A DNA stretch of 54,380 nucleotides from a virus: positions 1-54,380 of the IMG/VR virus record IMGVR_UViG_3300038479_000056; one strand, 5' to 3'. The translations under genes and the position numbers were made by a program. Shown piece by piece: positions 15,876 to 23,688 of this stretch. A model generated the notes under the pieces. That model was not told the DNA's origin. It saw only the letters and a list, made by a program, of their open reading frames with translations, and did not search any database. Positions within the stretch are counted from its first letter, which is position 1. Each line of letters starts with the position of its first letter.

Positions 15876-16083
15876 ATGTGCCGATTTCCGACCTGTCTGC
15901 AAAATTTAATTCCTGTTAAGAGAGAGAAGAAGCATATCGATTGCCGAGCGTTTAGTGATATTTTGAGCCGCCGCGCGGAACATTTGGATTCCGAAATTAT
16001 CGTTGACCTTCATCCCCAAGACGGTTGGATTGGGCATGTGGCGACCGGCAAATTTCCCGCTGAACAAGGCGTTCAGCACACCT
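15876..16083 (+). CDS. Major capsid protein, exon 1
   Basis: This exon encodes the N-terminal part (AFSDILSRRAEHLDSEI, then DLHPQDGWIGHVATGKFPAEQGVQHT), which reads like the start of a capsid protein and ends abruptly at the 5' splice site of a group I intron. Joined to exon 2 it gives QHT-F-DRFNQVWPDLSS without loss of frame. The start codon is uncertain. ATG 15876 and GTG 15861 are in frame but lack a good ribosome site. An AAGAGAGAGAAG stretch at 15918-15929 looks like a ribosome site but no standard start follows. The spliced gene would encode 553 aa from ATG 15876. Confidence 0.6.
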
Positions 16084-16355
16084 TAACGTAAGTCAGGGGT
16101 GCTTTTTGCGAGTAACGAACAAAATCGCAAGATGAAAAATCCAGGAAAATCGGTGAACGCTAAAGCCAATGGCCAAGCCAATACCGAGGCGAGCCGGGAC
16201 AACCCGGAAGCCGTAACGAGTCAGTGTGGCAGAGCGAGAGCCTGCCGCCGCGCTGGAAGCCGAATTACAGGCTAAGATGGACTCTGACCCTGCTGGAAAC
16301 AGCAGGAGCTTGGCAGAAATGACCAAGCCGCTCCGGGTGGAGTAGTAACAAATTG
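16084..16355 (+). ncRNA. Group I self-splicing intron in the capsid gene
   Basis: P1 pairs exon end CACCU (16079-16083) with GGGUG (16097-16101), with the required U-G at the splice site. P10 pairs exon 2 UUGAC (16356-16360) with GUCAG (16092-16096), directly next to P1. Other helices: P2 UUGCGA/UCGCAA (16106-16130), P3 CAGG/CCUG, P4 UCGGU/ACCGA, P5 GCU/AGC with GCC/GGC, P6 CCGGG/CCCGG, P7 CAGAG/CUCUG, P8 AGCC/GGCU, P9 CCUGCUG-GAAA-CAGCAGG and P9.1 GCUUGG/CCAAGC. The layout resembles small tRNA-type bacterial introns such as Azoarcus. The last base is G, as required. No homing endonuclease gene is inside. In the unspliced RNA, TAG TAA blocks the capsid frame. Confidence 0.85.
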
Positions 16356-17809
16356 TTGACCGTTTCAACCAGGTCTGGCCTGATTTGAGTTCGCCGTGGA
16401 CGCCGATTACGACGCAGGGTTGTGTCGGGAACCCGTGCGATCCGCCGTTGACCAAGATCGGGATGGGGTTCACGCGGTACAGCTACCAATTGTTCCAGAG
16501 GACGTATGGGACGGACCTGTTTTGTTTCCCGCAGATATTGAGTGCGGACCGGGCCAAGGAACAATTCGCGCACGTCGTCGAGACATTGCGCCGTAGCACG
16601 AGCATCATCCACAGTCATCGCGCGCGGTTGCAGGCGTTGCAATGGGCCGGGCAACAGTGGAGTTGTGCCGCTAACGGTTTGCAACCGATTGGCCAACTGG
16701 GCGTGGCGGCGGGTTATTGGGACCCGACGCAGACCGTATACAATTTGCCGACGTTGCCCACGAGCAAGATCACGGCGAAACATTTGATGCGCCGGGTGCA
16801 TCCGCAGATATTGTTGGGGGCATTGCGGAGGAAGATCGTTGGGAACAAGTATCAGAGCGATTCCAAAGACTACGGGAGCCAGCCGATGTTGGAATTCGCG
16901 TATGACATGGAAGGGATTTGGGAAATTACGGAGGGCAACCCGGAACTGACCGATCATTGGCGGTACAGTGAGTTTAACAGCACCGACGCCAAGGCGTATT
17001 ACAAGTACGGCTGGCAGGGGAGCGTGGGCAATTACGGGATTCGGCCCGATGTCATGCCGTTGCGGTTCACGAACCTGCAAACGCAGAACGCGGACGGGAC
17101 GCATCAGTTGCAACTCATTTTCCCCTATACCAACGTCAACGCGACCGAGGGCATCAAGGAACAGCCGCAGCAGATTTATCAGGATGCGCCCATTCAGGTG
17201 AACTTCATCTGGCACCGGATGGTGATGATCAAGCTGACGCGGGAGAGCACCAGCATCAATCCCGAAATGCCGTTTGCCATGTTGGATTTTGGCGGCAAAT
17301 GGATGTTCGCGATGAATAACCTGGGTGATTGCCTGCAAAGCGACGGCCTCTATCACGCCATCGACAATTCCTGGGGCAACAAGGGCCGGTTCCAAAGCTG
17401 GTTCAGCGACGCTTACAAGGTGGAATATCCCGAATTGGCGGAAGTGTTCTGGTGCCTGCGCGAACCGGCCTGCATCGTGGACTCGCCCCGGTGCGCTCCT
17501 GACCCTGGCTACCCTGCCGTCAGCTATGCCAGCGCCAACGCGCCTTGCGCGCCGTCGCCTATCGTCATTACCGAGTTGCCAGTGCTCAATCCGGGGACTT
17601 CAACCTACGAAATTGCGATGAACACAATCACTTGCAATGGCTTGCAGGTGGTTCATGCGCCAATTACTGGGACGGCTACGCTGGCGGCTCTTGTCGCTCA
17701 GATGAACACCGTGCTCTCGGCCCTCGGGACATGGGCGGTGTCGGGTGCGAACATCACGTTGACCACTTCGGCTTGCGCCAATATCGGCTTGCCGTTCACG
17801 GTAACATAA
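16356..17809 (+). CDS. Major capsid protein, exon 2
   Basis: This is the bulk of the capsid protein: FDRFNQVWPDLSSPWTPI at the junction, a long HK97-type-like body (YSYQLFQRTYGTDLFCFP, PQILLGALRRKI, YDMEGIWEITEGNPEL, MLDFGGKWMFAMNNLGD), and a C-terminal beta-rich domain after about residue 390 (VITELPVLNPGTSTYEI to FTVT) that may be an added surface domain. Position after scaffold and co-chaperonin, length and composition support capsid identity. A plain reading would start at TTG 16385, which drops the first residues of this exon; the intron explains the missing start. Confidence 0.75.
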
Positions 17810-17826
17810 TTGCGGTGTGGGTTGAC

Positions 17827-17854
17827 GGGGCCGGGTTGTTGTTGGCCCGGCTCC
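17827..17854 (+). terminator. Hairpin after the capsid gene, possible partial terminator
   Basis: Stem GGGGCCGGG / CCCGGCTCC (one G-T pair) with a 10-base loop, 17 bases after the capsid stop. Only a short GTTTCCC follows, so it may slow polymerase or protect the 3' end of capsid RNA rather than stop transcription fully. Confidence 0.4.
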
Positions 17855-17874
17855 GTTTCCCGTAAAGGCTACTT

Positions 17875-18186
17875 ATGAACGAAAATGCGGACATGGACGC
17901 GCTTTACAGCGAGACCAAGCCAGTGGCACGGCCCGGTGAGCGGCCCAAACCCAAGTCGATTGATGAGCAGGAAGCTCAAGACATGGCGAAAACGGCTCTG
18001 GTCCCGCTGAAAGCTTTCAAAAATGGATGCGAAGTTGGCCAGAAATACACAATCGAAGTCGTGGCTGACCACGGCGAGGAGGTTGAGGTTAAGGTAGTGG
18101 AAGGCGAAACCGAGCCCAAACCCGAAATGGCGATGGCCAAAGCCGATGACGGCGGGGATGGTTATGCCGAAATGCTAAAAGAATGA
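17875..18186 (+). CDS. Hypothetical acidic protein after capsid
   Basis: The 103-aa protein has a charged N-terminus, a short beta region (EVGQKYTIEVVADHGEEVEVKVVEG) and an acidic tail. It lies immediately after the capsid gene, where head decoration or head-tail joining proteins are often found. No family recognised. Confidence 0.65.
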   Translation: MNENADMDALYSETKPVARPGERPKPKSIDEQEAQDMAKTALVPLKAFKNGCEVGQKYTIEVVADHGEEVEVKVVEGETEPKPEMAMAKADDGGDGYAEMLKE

Positions 18187-18190
18187 TTTT

Positions 18191-18562
18191 ATGGCACTAA
18201 ATTTAAATGCTCTGCTGAATAATTTGGTTCAAAACGCGACCTGTTGGGATTGTCTGAGCAAGACCGAGAAGAAGGAAGTGGAGGTTTATTTCCTGGCCTT
18301 GGCCTTGAAAGCCTTGGGTGGAGAAGACTACACCAACATCAACACGTTACGGCAGGGTGTAGCGTGTTACTGCGTGCCGGACGCGCGGCTGGACAGCTTC
18401 GACGTGGTGGTGGCCCAAACCCTGTGCGCGGCGGTGGGCGGGCCGACCCTGACCGTGACCGCGGCCAAGGCGGCCGTAACGTGCTGGTGCAATTTGGAAG
18501 AGCGGGAACTGCACGCGATGGAAATGAAGCTGAGAGCGCATTTGACCGCCTACAGCGCGTAA
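18191..18562 (+). CDS. Hypothetical cysteine-containing virion-region protein
   Basis: The 123-aa protein is largely helical with three short Cys/Trp motifs (CWDC near residue 18, CYC near 60, CWC near 97). It is 5 bases downstream of the previous gene and in the head-tail region. A structural role is likely from context only. The spacing of the Cys pairs suggests disulfides or metal binding. Confidence 0.6.
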   Translation: MALNLNALLNNLVQNATCWDCLSKTEKKEVEVYFLALALKALGGEDYTNINTLRQGVACYCVPDARLDSFDVVVAQTLCAAVGGPTLTVTAAKAAVTCWCNLEERELHAMEMKLRAHLTAYSA

Positions 18563-18616
18563 CGCCAGAAAATTTGACCATGAAAAACCTGCATCCTGTT
18601 TATCGGGAGGTTCCAA

Positions 18617-18976
18617 GTGGCCTGTGATCCAGCAAGCCTAGTGGCGGAAAGCGACTGCATCAATTGTAGTCTCAGCCACAAACAAATCCTGGCCGCGTTG
18701 CTGTACGTGGCCGCAACCGCAGCAAGTATGAGCACAAACCCGTCAACTTTGGTGGCTGAATCGGCCTGTATCCGATGCGCCATGACCGAGAAACAAATCC
18801 TGGCCGCGCTGCTCTATGTCACGTGCGCCGGGGGCGGGAGCGGAGGCGGGGGCAGTGCCGCCCCAGATTCCATTAGTTACGCCGGGCCTCCCATCGTGAA
18901 TCCGCCCGCTCTAGCTTATGTGGTCGTCGATTCTAATTACGTGCAGTGGCAATATGGGCCTAACGGTTGGCAATAA
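18617..18976 (+). CDS. Small protein with an internal duplicated Cys motif
   Basis: The 119-aa protein contains two copies of a roughly 28-residue unit: SLVAESDCINC then KQILAALLYVA, and TLVAESACIRC then KQILAALLYVT. A Gly/Ser linker (GGGSGGGGS) and a C-terminal tail follow. Translation starts at GTG 18617 after GGGAGG. A 15-codon reading frame (ATG 18580) overlaps this site and could couple translation. Such Cys-x2-Cys modules followed by ILAALL are seen in phage tail regions. The function is unknown. Confidence 0.6.
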   Translation: MACDPASLVAESDCINCSLSHKQILAALLYVAATAASMSTNPSTLVAESACIRCAMTEKQILAALLYVTCAGGGSGGGGSAAPDSISYAGPPIVNPPALAYVVVDSNYVQWQYGPNGWQ

Positions 18977-18994
18977 TTCTAGGACTAGTACAGT

Positions 18995-20095
18995 ATGAAA
19001 AAATCAAGCCCAATAATTTTCGTCTCTGCGTTGTTCGTGATGGCGATTGTTGTTTCCGTGCTCGCGGCGAGCTACAATTATTACGCGGGAGACTTTCAGG
19101 GTGGAGCGCGGCCATCGACCGTTTCGGAATTGGGTTCAGATGGTGGCTTATCTCTTGGAACGACTGGGCTTGTAGGCGCGGGAAACGCCCACATCAATGG
19201 CGCGGTTAATATTGGCGGGGTTACTTCACTGACTAACGGTTTGAATTTCATCACTGACGGCTTTTCTGATGGCATAAATTTTCCGCAAACGAGTCACGTT
19301 TACGAGGCCACTCTCGGTGGTGGGGTGCTGAACATTTTCGGCAATAACGGGATCATCCAATCTGGCGACGGAGGCGGCACAACCTTCCAAGACTTCATGC
19401 AAATGTCCACCAGCCCGTTCAGAGTTTCGGTTGGGGGACTGGTTTTTGCCAACGGCATCAGTAATGCGCCGACGCAAGGAACAACCAACAACGGCGTCGG
19501 GTTCTACGGCAACGGGGCTGGTATCACCAACACGCCGCTCCCGCCACAGGCCCTGACGAATGGACAACTGAATCAAGTCAACCTTCAAGGGCCGGTCTGG
19601 AACACCAACTCCGAGAATTTTTGGACGGCCAACCAAGGTTTAAATTTTTACAACTACGGCAATAACTCATGCACTATATCCGAAAACAACAACAGCCAAC
19701 TCAAGATAAGCTCCTACGCCCAGATGCAATTGTCAGCAGGCGGGGCTGGCGTCAATGTTAATACTGAGGACACTTTTACGGCGACAACTATACAGTGCAA
19801 CCCCACCAGCGGCAATGGAGGCATTGGCTCCTTTTGCACCATAGCCAACATTAGCTCTGTCAACGCCGCCGGCGTGACCAACACCAGCGGCATTAACTGG
19901 ATCGGAAACATCACCGGAACCAGCGGAACGTATGTGCTGTACAACCGCGGAGGGGCGTCGGGTGGGACGGCGGCGGCGACCGCCGTTTGGACGAACACCA
20001 TCCTGCCCACCGGCGCGTCTTTCATTTTGCCAGCTAATTGTGGCCTCCAAGTTGTGACGGGCGTGGGTGTGACAATTCAATACATCGCTTTTTAA
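18995..20095 (+). CDS. Putative tail fibre/appendage protein with N-terminal membrane segment
   Basis: The 366-aa protein has an N-terminal hydrophobic helix (IIFVSALFVMAIVVSVLAA, residues 7-25) like a signal anchor, then long Gly/Asn/Thr-rich repeats (for example NAHINGAVNIGGVTSL, NGVGFYGNGAGITNT) typical of beta-solenoid fibre shafts, and a Gly-rich C-terminal beta region. A signal-like helix on a fibre is unusual. It may instead be exported to the host surface. It starts a run of secreted or membrane proteins. Confidence 0.55.
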   Translation: MKKSSPIIFVSALFVMAIVVSVLAASYNYYAGDFQGGARPSTVSELGSDGGLSLGTTGLVGAGNAHINGAVNIGGVTSLTNGLNFITDGFSDGINFPQTSHVYEATLGGGVLNIFGNNGIIQSGDGGGTTFQDFMQMSTSPFRVSVGGLVFANGISNAPTQGTTNNGVGFYGNGAGITNTPLPPQALTNGQLNQVNLQGPVWNTNSENFWTANQGLNFYNYGNNSCTISENNNSQLKISSYAQMQLSAGGAGVNVNTEDTFTATTIQCNPTSGNGGIGSFCTIANISSVNAAGVTNTSGINWIGNITGTSGTYVLYNRGGASGGTAAATAVWTNTILPTGASFILPANCGLQVVTGVGVTIQYIAF

Positions 20096-20098
20096 TTT

Positions 20099-20506
20099 AT
20101 GAAAAAAAAACTCATTCTGTTGCTGTTGCTGGCTTGTTCTGCGCGCGCGCAAACGAACACGCCAGCCCCGCTCTCGCGCACCAACACCCTCAAACTGACC
20201 TGGCAATATCCCTACTCCGGGCTGACGACCAATCTCGGCTTTATCATTTACGGGACCACGAACCTGACGCTGCCGCAGACCAATTGGCCGGTCTATATGA
20301 CGGTGGGTGTGATCAACAATTATCAGCAGGCCGGGCCATTCGCCAATTTCGCGGTGCCCATTGCCCCCACCAACACGGCCCTGTTTCTGACGATAGCGGC
20401 CTCCAACCAGACCGGGGTGACGGTGTTTATGACGGGCACCAATTACCCGGCGCTGGATCCGCAACTGCTGGACTTTGCCGGTTTAAACATTACCGTTACT
20501 CCGTGA
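20099..20506 (+). CDS. Secreted protein with signal peptide and beta-sandwich-like domain
   Basis: The 135-aa protein starts with a clear signal peptide (KKKLILLLLLACSARA, cleavage likely after ARA). The mature part (LKLTWQYPYS, FIIYGTTNLTLPQTNWPVY, LFLTIAASNQTG) resembles a fibronectin-like fold, with TNL..W motifs common in Verrucomicrobiota secreted proteins. The stop overlaps the next start (GTGA). It may act at the host envelope. Confidence 0.55.
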   Translation: MKKKLILLLLLACSARAQTNTPAPLSRTNTLKLTWQYPYSGLTTNLGFIIYGTTNLTLPQTNWPVYMTVGVINNYQQAGPFANFAVPIAPTNTALFLTIAASNQTGVTVFMTGTNYPALDPQLLDFAGLNITVTP

Positions 20507-20889
20507 GCGATGCGGACCCGACAACGAGGGAACTGGCGATTGAGATTGAGCACGGGAAAGAAGTGGTGAATCTGCGGGTGAACGCTCTGACGGCCAGGCT
20601 GGACGCTTCCGACAAGGCCATTCGGGTGTACGAAACGTCGATGCAGGAGTGGAAAGCCAGCCATAACGAATGGAGGAAGTCACTGGAAGATTCCCGGAAG
20701 GACACTTTGAGCCGGTCCGAGGTCAATGCGAGATTTGAAATAATCATGGCCCGTGTGGACTCGCAAGAGAAATCCATCAATGAAAACCGGGGCCGGGCCA
20801 CCGGCTACAACGCCAGTTGGGGAATTTTAATAGCCATTCTAAGCTTGCTCTTTGCAGCTTGGCTTGTAGTGGTTGAAATGAAGAAGTAA
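20503..20889 (+). CDS. Coiled-coil protein with C-terminal membrane segment (XhlA-like)
   Basis: The 128-aa protein has a long charged helix (residues about 10-95, with heptads such as VNLRVNALTARLDASDKAI) and one C-terminal transmembrane helix (SWGILIAILSLLFAAWLVVV). This layout matches XhlA/hemolysin-type and other holin-associated phage proteins, so a role in lysis or membrane anchoring is likely. The GTG start at 20503 lies within the preceding stop. It is followed by another small membrane protein. Confidence 0.55.
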   Translation: MSDADPTTRELAIEIEHGKEVVNLRVNALTARLDASDKAIRVYETSMQEWKASHNEWRKSLEDSRKDTLSRSEVNARFEIIMARVDSQEKSINENRGRATGYNASWGILIAILSLLFAAWLVVVEMKK

Positions 20890-20904
20890 ACGAAAGGAAA
20901 AATT

Positions 20905-21147
20905 ATGAATTACCTGATGCTGGCGGAAGTAGGCGGCGGTGGAGTAGTCAAGCAACTGCTCTATTTGCTCTTGGTGATTGTGTGCTGCTTGATCGTATGG
21001 TTTCTCGGCAAATACGCCTTTCAGGTCTTTGAAGCGCCCCCGGTGTTTCTCAAGATTTGGACGTTTTTGTTCGTGCTCATCGCCGCGATTGTGCTGATCA
21101 ATTTTCTGCTGGGGCTGGGTGGGCATCCATTCCTGCCGACATGGTGA
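20905..21147 (+). CDS. Small two-helix membrane protein, holin candidate
   Basis: The 80-aa protein has two strongly hydrophobic segments (QLLYLLLVIVCCLIVWFLG and IWTFLFVLIAAIVLINFLLG). Size and topology fit a class II holin, which would open the inner membrane at lysis. The ATG follows AAAGGA. No endolysin is recognisable next to it, so the assignment rests on topology and on neighbouring envelope proteins. Confidence 0.5.
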   Translation: MNYLMLAEVGGGGVVKQLLYLLLVIVCCLIVWFLGKYAFQVFEAPPVFLKIWTFLFVLIAAIVLINFLLGLGGHPFLPTW

Positions 21148-21299
21148 TGCGCGCGCGCCCCACAGTCAAAGACGTGATGCGCGACCTGGCCTTGTTGCGG
21201 CGGCTGCCCCCGGTCCGGCCCAGCCCGCGCGCCAAACCGCGCCCCGTAGAACACCGGGGGTTGACAAAGACCGGGCCAAGAGGAAAAGTAACGGGATGA
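21141..21299 (+). CDS. Short basic protein overlapping its neighbours
   Basis: The 52-aa Arg/Pro-rich frame (VKDVMRDLALLRRLPPVRPS near the start) has its ATG overlapping the stop of the holin candidate and its TGA overlapping the ATG of the lipoprotein gene. This tight coupling supports translation. No function recognised. Embedded small genes are common in lysis cassettes. Confidence 0.45.
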   Translation: MVMRARPTVKDVMRDLALLRRLPPVRPSPRAKPRPVEHRGLTKTGPRGKVTG

Positions 21300-21691
21300 A
21301 GAAATTTCTCCATGATCTGGCCGTGTGCGGGGCGGTCTGTGCGGCCACGGTGGGTTTGATGGCCGGGTTTGAAGGTTGTTCCACCAATACCGTTACCACC
21401 GCTTCGACCGTCAACGGCGTCCTTGTCTTGGGCGTGGACGGATCCATGCAAGGTTGGGCACTCTACGTTAATGGCAATACCAACGTGCCTGACTCTGAAA
21501 TTCTGGCCGTCTCCAATCTTTACAGTGCCTATTACTCCGGGGAAGTGGCCCTGTCCAATGCCTTTACCGCGTATGCGGCCAGTCCCGGCACCAACACTCA
21601 GGCGGTGGTCACAGCCGCCAGTTCGACTGTCGGAACGGTCGGAACCAACTTGATCAGCGCCATCAAGGCCTACAGCGTCACGACTAAATAA
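21297..21691 (+). CDS. Lipoprotein, possible spanin-like or surface protein
   Basis: The 131-aa protein has a lipoprotein signal: basic N-terminus, hydrophobic AVCGAVCAATVGLMAGF, then lipobox GFEGC at about residue 25, followed by STNTVTT. The mature part is Ser/Thr/Ala-rich and likely helical. Phage lipoproteins near holins are often outer spanins or superinfection-exclusion proteins. Either would fit, but the sequence does not decide. Confidence 0.6.
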
Positions 21692-21695
21692 TCTT

Positions 21696-21920
21696 ATGGG
21701 AGCACTCGCACTTACAGTTTTGCAGTTGATCGAACAATACGGCCCGGAAGCGGTCACGGGGATTCAATCGCTGGTGGCCACGCTCGAAAGCGGTAGCACG
21801 TTGACAATCGCTGACGTGGAATCGGCCTTCGCGCCGCTCAAGCCTTACGCGGGTTACAACATTCGACTGGTCAAGGCCACGCCGCCCGCCACTCCCGCGC
21901 CCGCCGCCAAAGCAGCGTAA
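21696..21920 (+). CDS. Small hypothetical protein
   Basis: The 74-aa protein is helical (LTVLQLIEQYGPEAVTGIQ, LTIADVESAFAPLKPY) with an Ala/Pro-rich tail. It lies 5 bases after the lipoprotein gene. Similar short proteins occur in phage lysis and tail regions without a known function. Confidence 0.6.
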   Translation: MGALALTVLQLIEQYGPEAVTGIQSLVATLESGSTLTIADVESAFAPLKPYAGYNIRLVKATPPATPAPAAKAA

Positions 21921-21961
21921 GTTATAAATTCAGGTGAATTTGAACAAGTGGAAGAATATTG

Positions 21962-22282
21962 ATGACAAATTCCTCGTTCATTTTCGATCCGCAAGCGTTG
22001 CAAACGCAAGTCAACGCCCTTCCTCCAGCCTGGCAGCATTACGTCGTCATGGGCATCATGGCCCTGATGGTGCTGGGGCGCATCCTGTCCTCCCCCACCA
22101 GCCCCGTAACGGCCCTTAAGAGCGTGTTCCTAGGAAGCGTTCACTCGATTTTGCCCAAGGGCACTACGACCACCACGCCGTTGCAACTGCCGACTCAGAC
22201 CGTCGTGGCCGCTACCACCACAAAGGCGGCAGTACTCCCGGTGACTGTCACTCCCAGCGGGCCAGCGCAGATTTCTAAGTAG
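21962..22282 (+). CDS. Small protein with one membrane helix
   Basis: The 106-aa protein has one transmembrane segment (WQHYVVMGIMALMVLGRILSS, broken here by a Gly) and a Thr/Pro-rich tail. The TTG at 21959 is an alternative start. It adds to the set of small envelope proteins between 20099 and 22282. One of them is likely the holin. Confidence 0.55.
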   Translation: MTNSSFIFDPQALQTQVNALPPAWQHYVVMGIMALMVLGRILSSPTSPVTALKSVFLGSVHSILPKGTTTTTPLQLPTQTVVAATTTKAAVLPVTVTPSGPAQISK

Positions 22283-22286
22283 GCCC

Positions 22287-22826
22287 ATGACCCATTTTAA
22301 TATCACCGTTAACGTAACCCCGAAAGAAATTGAAAAACTTATGACTTCGCTCCAAAGCCTTACAGTGGCTATCAATGGCCTTCAAACCGCCGTAGCCCTC
22401 ATTCCCGCTGGCGCACCTGTCGCTGGCGATCCCGGCGCCACCGCCGCGCAAGTCACGGCAGCGGCCACGGCCATTGCCGCGCAGACTGCGATTTTGACGG
22501 CGGATGTCGCTGGCTCGACTACGCCGCCTGGAGTGCCGCTTGCGCCGACCGGAGTCGCTGCGGTTTCCAACGGTGGAGGTTCCGTTACGTTAAGTTGGAC
22601 ACCAGTGAGCGGGGCCACGAGCTATATCATCGAACAGAGTTTAACCTCCGGGGCAGGGTTTGTCCCCGGCACCAGCATCCCCGCGCCAGCTGCGACCACG
22701 CCGCCATCACTAGTGTCGGCTACCGTTTCCGGCTTAACCGTTGGCACGCCCATTTTCTTCGACGTTTTTGCGGTTTCGGCTGCCGGAACCAGCGTGTCGT
22801 CTGCGGAAGTTACCATTGTGCCTTAA
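22287..22826 (+). CDS. Fibronectin type III domain protein
   Basis: The 179-aa protein has an N-terminal helical part (TPKEIEKLMTSLQSLTVAI, then an Ala-rich stretch) and a C-terminal fibronectin III-like domain from about residue 85: PLAPTGVAAV, SVTLSWTPVSGATSYIIEQ, then VSGLTVGTPIFFDVFAVSA. FN3 domains on virions usually mediate weak binding to surface carbohydrate. It lies directly before the lipase gene. Confidence 0.7.
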   Translation: MTHFNITVNVTPKEIEKLMTSLQSLTVAINGLQTAVALIPAGAPVAGDPGATAAQVTAAATAIAAQTAILTADVAGSTTPPGVPLAPTGVAAVSNGGGSVTLSWTPVSGATSYIIEQSLTSGAGFVPGTSIPAPAATTPPSLVSATVSGLTVGTPIFFDVFAVSAAGTSVSSAEVTIVP

Positions 22827-22839
22827 GCAATTTGCGTTG

Positions 22840-23646
22840 ATGACCCCGCTTTTAACGGCGGCGGATTTGGAATTGGCCCGTGAGATGGCCTACTATTCCG
22901 CCGCCGCTTATCCCACCGCGCCGTATGCGGATGGGGCGCATCTGACCCTCCTGGGCGGTGTGGATGCGGTCTGGATGGTCAACGGCCAGTTTTCCGCGTT
23001 AGTTATCACCGATCACAGCATCGTGCTCGGCGGGCGCACGACCTTGGCGGTAACGGGTACGCGCAACCTCGCCAATTTCATCACGGACGATAAGTGCGTC
23101 CAGACGCCCATTGACTACGCCCGCAAGCTCAAGGTACAGGTGGGGTTCAACGAAGGCTTGGAGGCACTCTGGCCGCGCGTGGAGACCCTTTTAAAACGTC
23201 TCAACACCGCGCAATTTTGCCTGACCGGGCACAGTTTGGGCGGCGCTATCGTCCGGATGATCTCAGCCAAGATGGCCCTCAACGATTATCCGCGGCCTGA
23301 CGCGATTGTGACCATAGGCGAGCCGCGCAGCCTGAACCAATACGGGGCGGATTTGATGGATGACTTGGGACTGTACTCCCGCCGCTGGGTCAACAAGCTG
23401 GACATTGTGCCGCGCCTGCCGTTAATCACGCTGCTGCCGCCCCGCCACCTGTTCTGGCACTGCGCTCATAGCATCTGGATGGAGCCTACGGGCGGGTTGG
23501 AAGTGGACCGGCCTTGGTGGAAGAAGATCAAGTCGGACTTGGCCGGGTTACGGATGGAATGGGCATTGCGGAATTTGTCGCCTTTGACGGGGGACCATTC
23601 ATCGGCCCGATACGTGGCGGCACTGGCGTCGGCGGTGCTGGTTTAA
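22840..23646 (+). CDS. Class 3 lipase-like alpha/beta hydrolase
   Basis: The 268-aa protein shows the lipase class 3 pattern: a nucleophile elbow GHSLGG at residues 130-135 (Ser132), NKLDIVPRLP with Asp188, and GDHSSARY with His253, which together give a complete catalytic triad. There is no signal peptide. Lying among fibre, FN3 and lysis genes, it could be a virion enzyme that hydrolyses envelope lipids or lipid-like surface material at entry, or a lysis factor. ATG 22840 is preferred; TTG 22837 is possible. Lipases are rare among phage virion proteins. Confidence 0.8.
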   Translation: MTPLLTAADLELAREMAYYSAAAYPTAPYADGAHLTLLGGVDAVWMVNGQFSALVITDHSIVLGGRTTLAVTGTRNLANFITDDKCVQTPIDYARKLKVQVGFNEGLEALWPRVETLLKRLNTAQFCLTGHSLGGAIVRMISAKMALNDYPRPDAIVTIGEPRSLNQYGADLMDDLGLYSRRWVNKLDIVPRLPLITLLPPRHLFWHCAHSIWMEPTGGLEVDRPWWKKIKSDLAGLRMEWALRNLSPLTGDHSSARYVAALASAVLV

Positions 23647-23688
23647 GACCGCGTTGACAAAGGGTCTCTGCAAGAGCAGGTTCACGTT

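Noticed and set aside
15861-16091. Independent 76-aa gene before capsid
   Set aside because: Its C-terminal part is exon 1 of the capsid gene and its last codons (LT, stop) are read from the intron.
16226-16345. Short frame just before the capsid gene, in the same frame, ending TAG TAA
   Set aside because: It lies inside the group I intron; its codons are made of the P7-P9 stems. Stop-codon recoding was considered, but TAG, TAA and TGA all end clear genes elsewhere (TAG ends terL).
16385-17809. Capsid gene starting at TTG 16385
   Set aside because: The frame extends upstream through DRFNQVWPD with no start codon and joins exon 1 through the intron splice sites, which explains the lost residues better.
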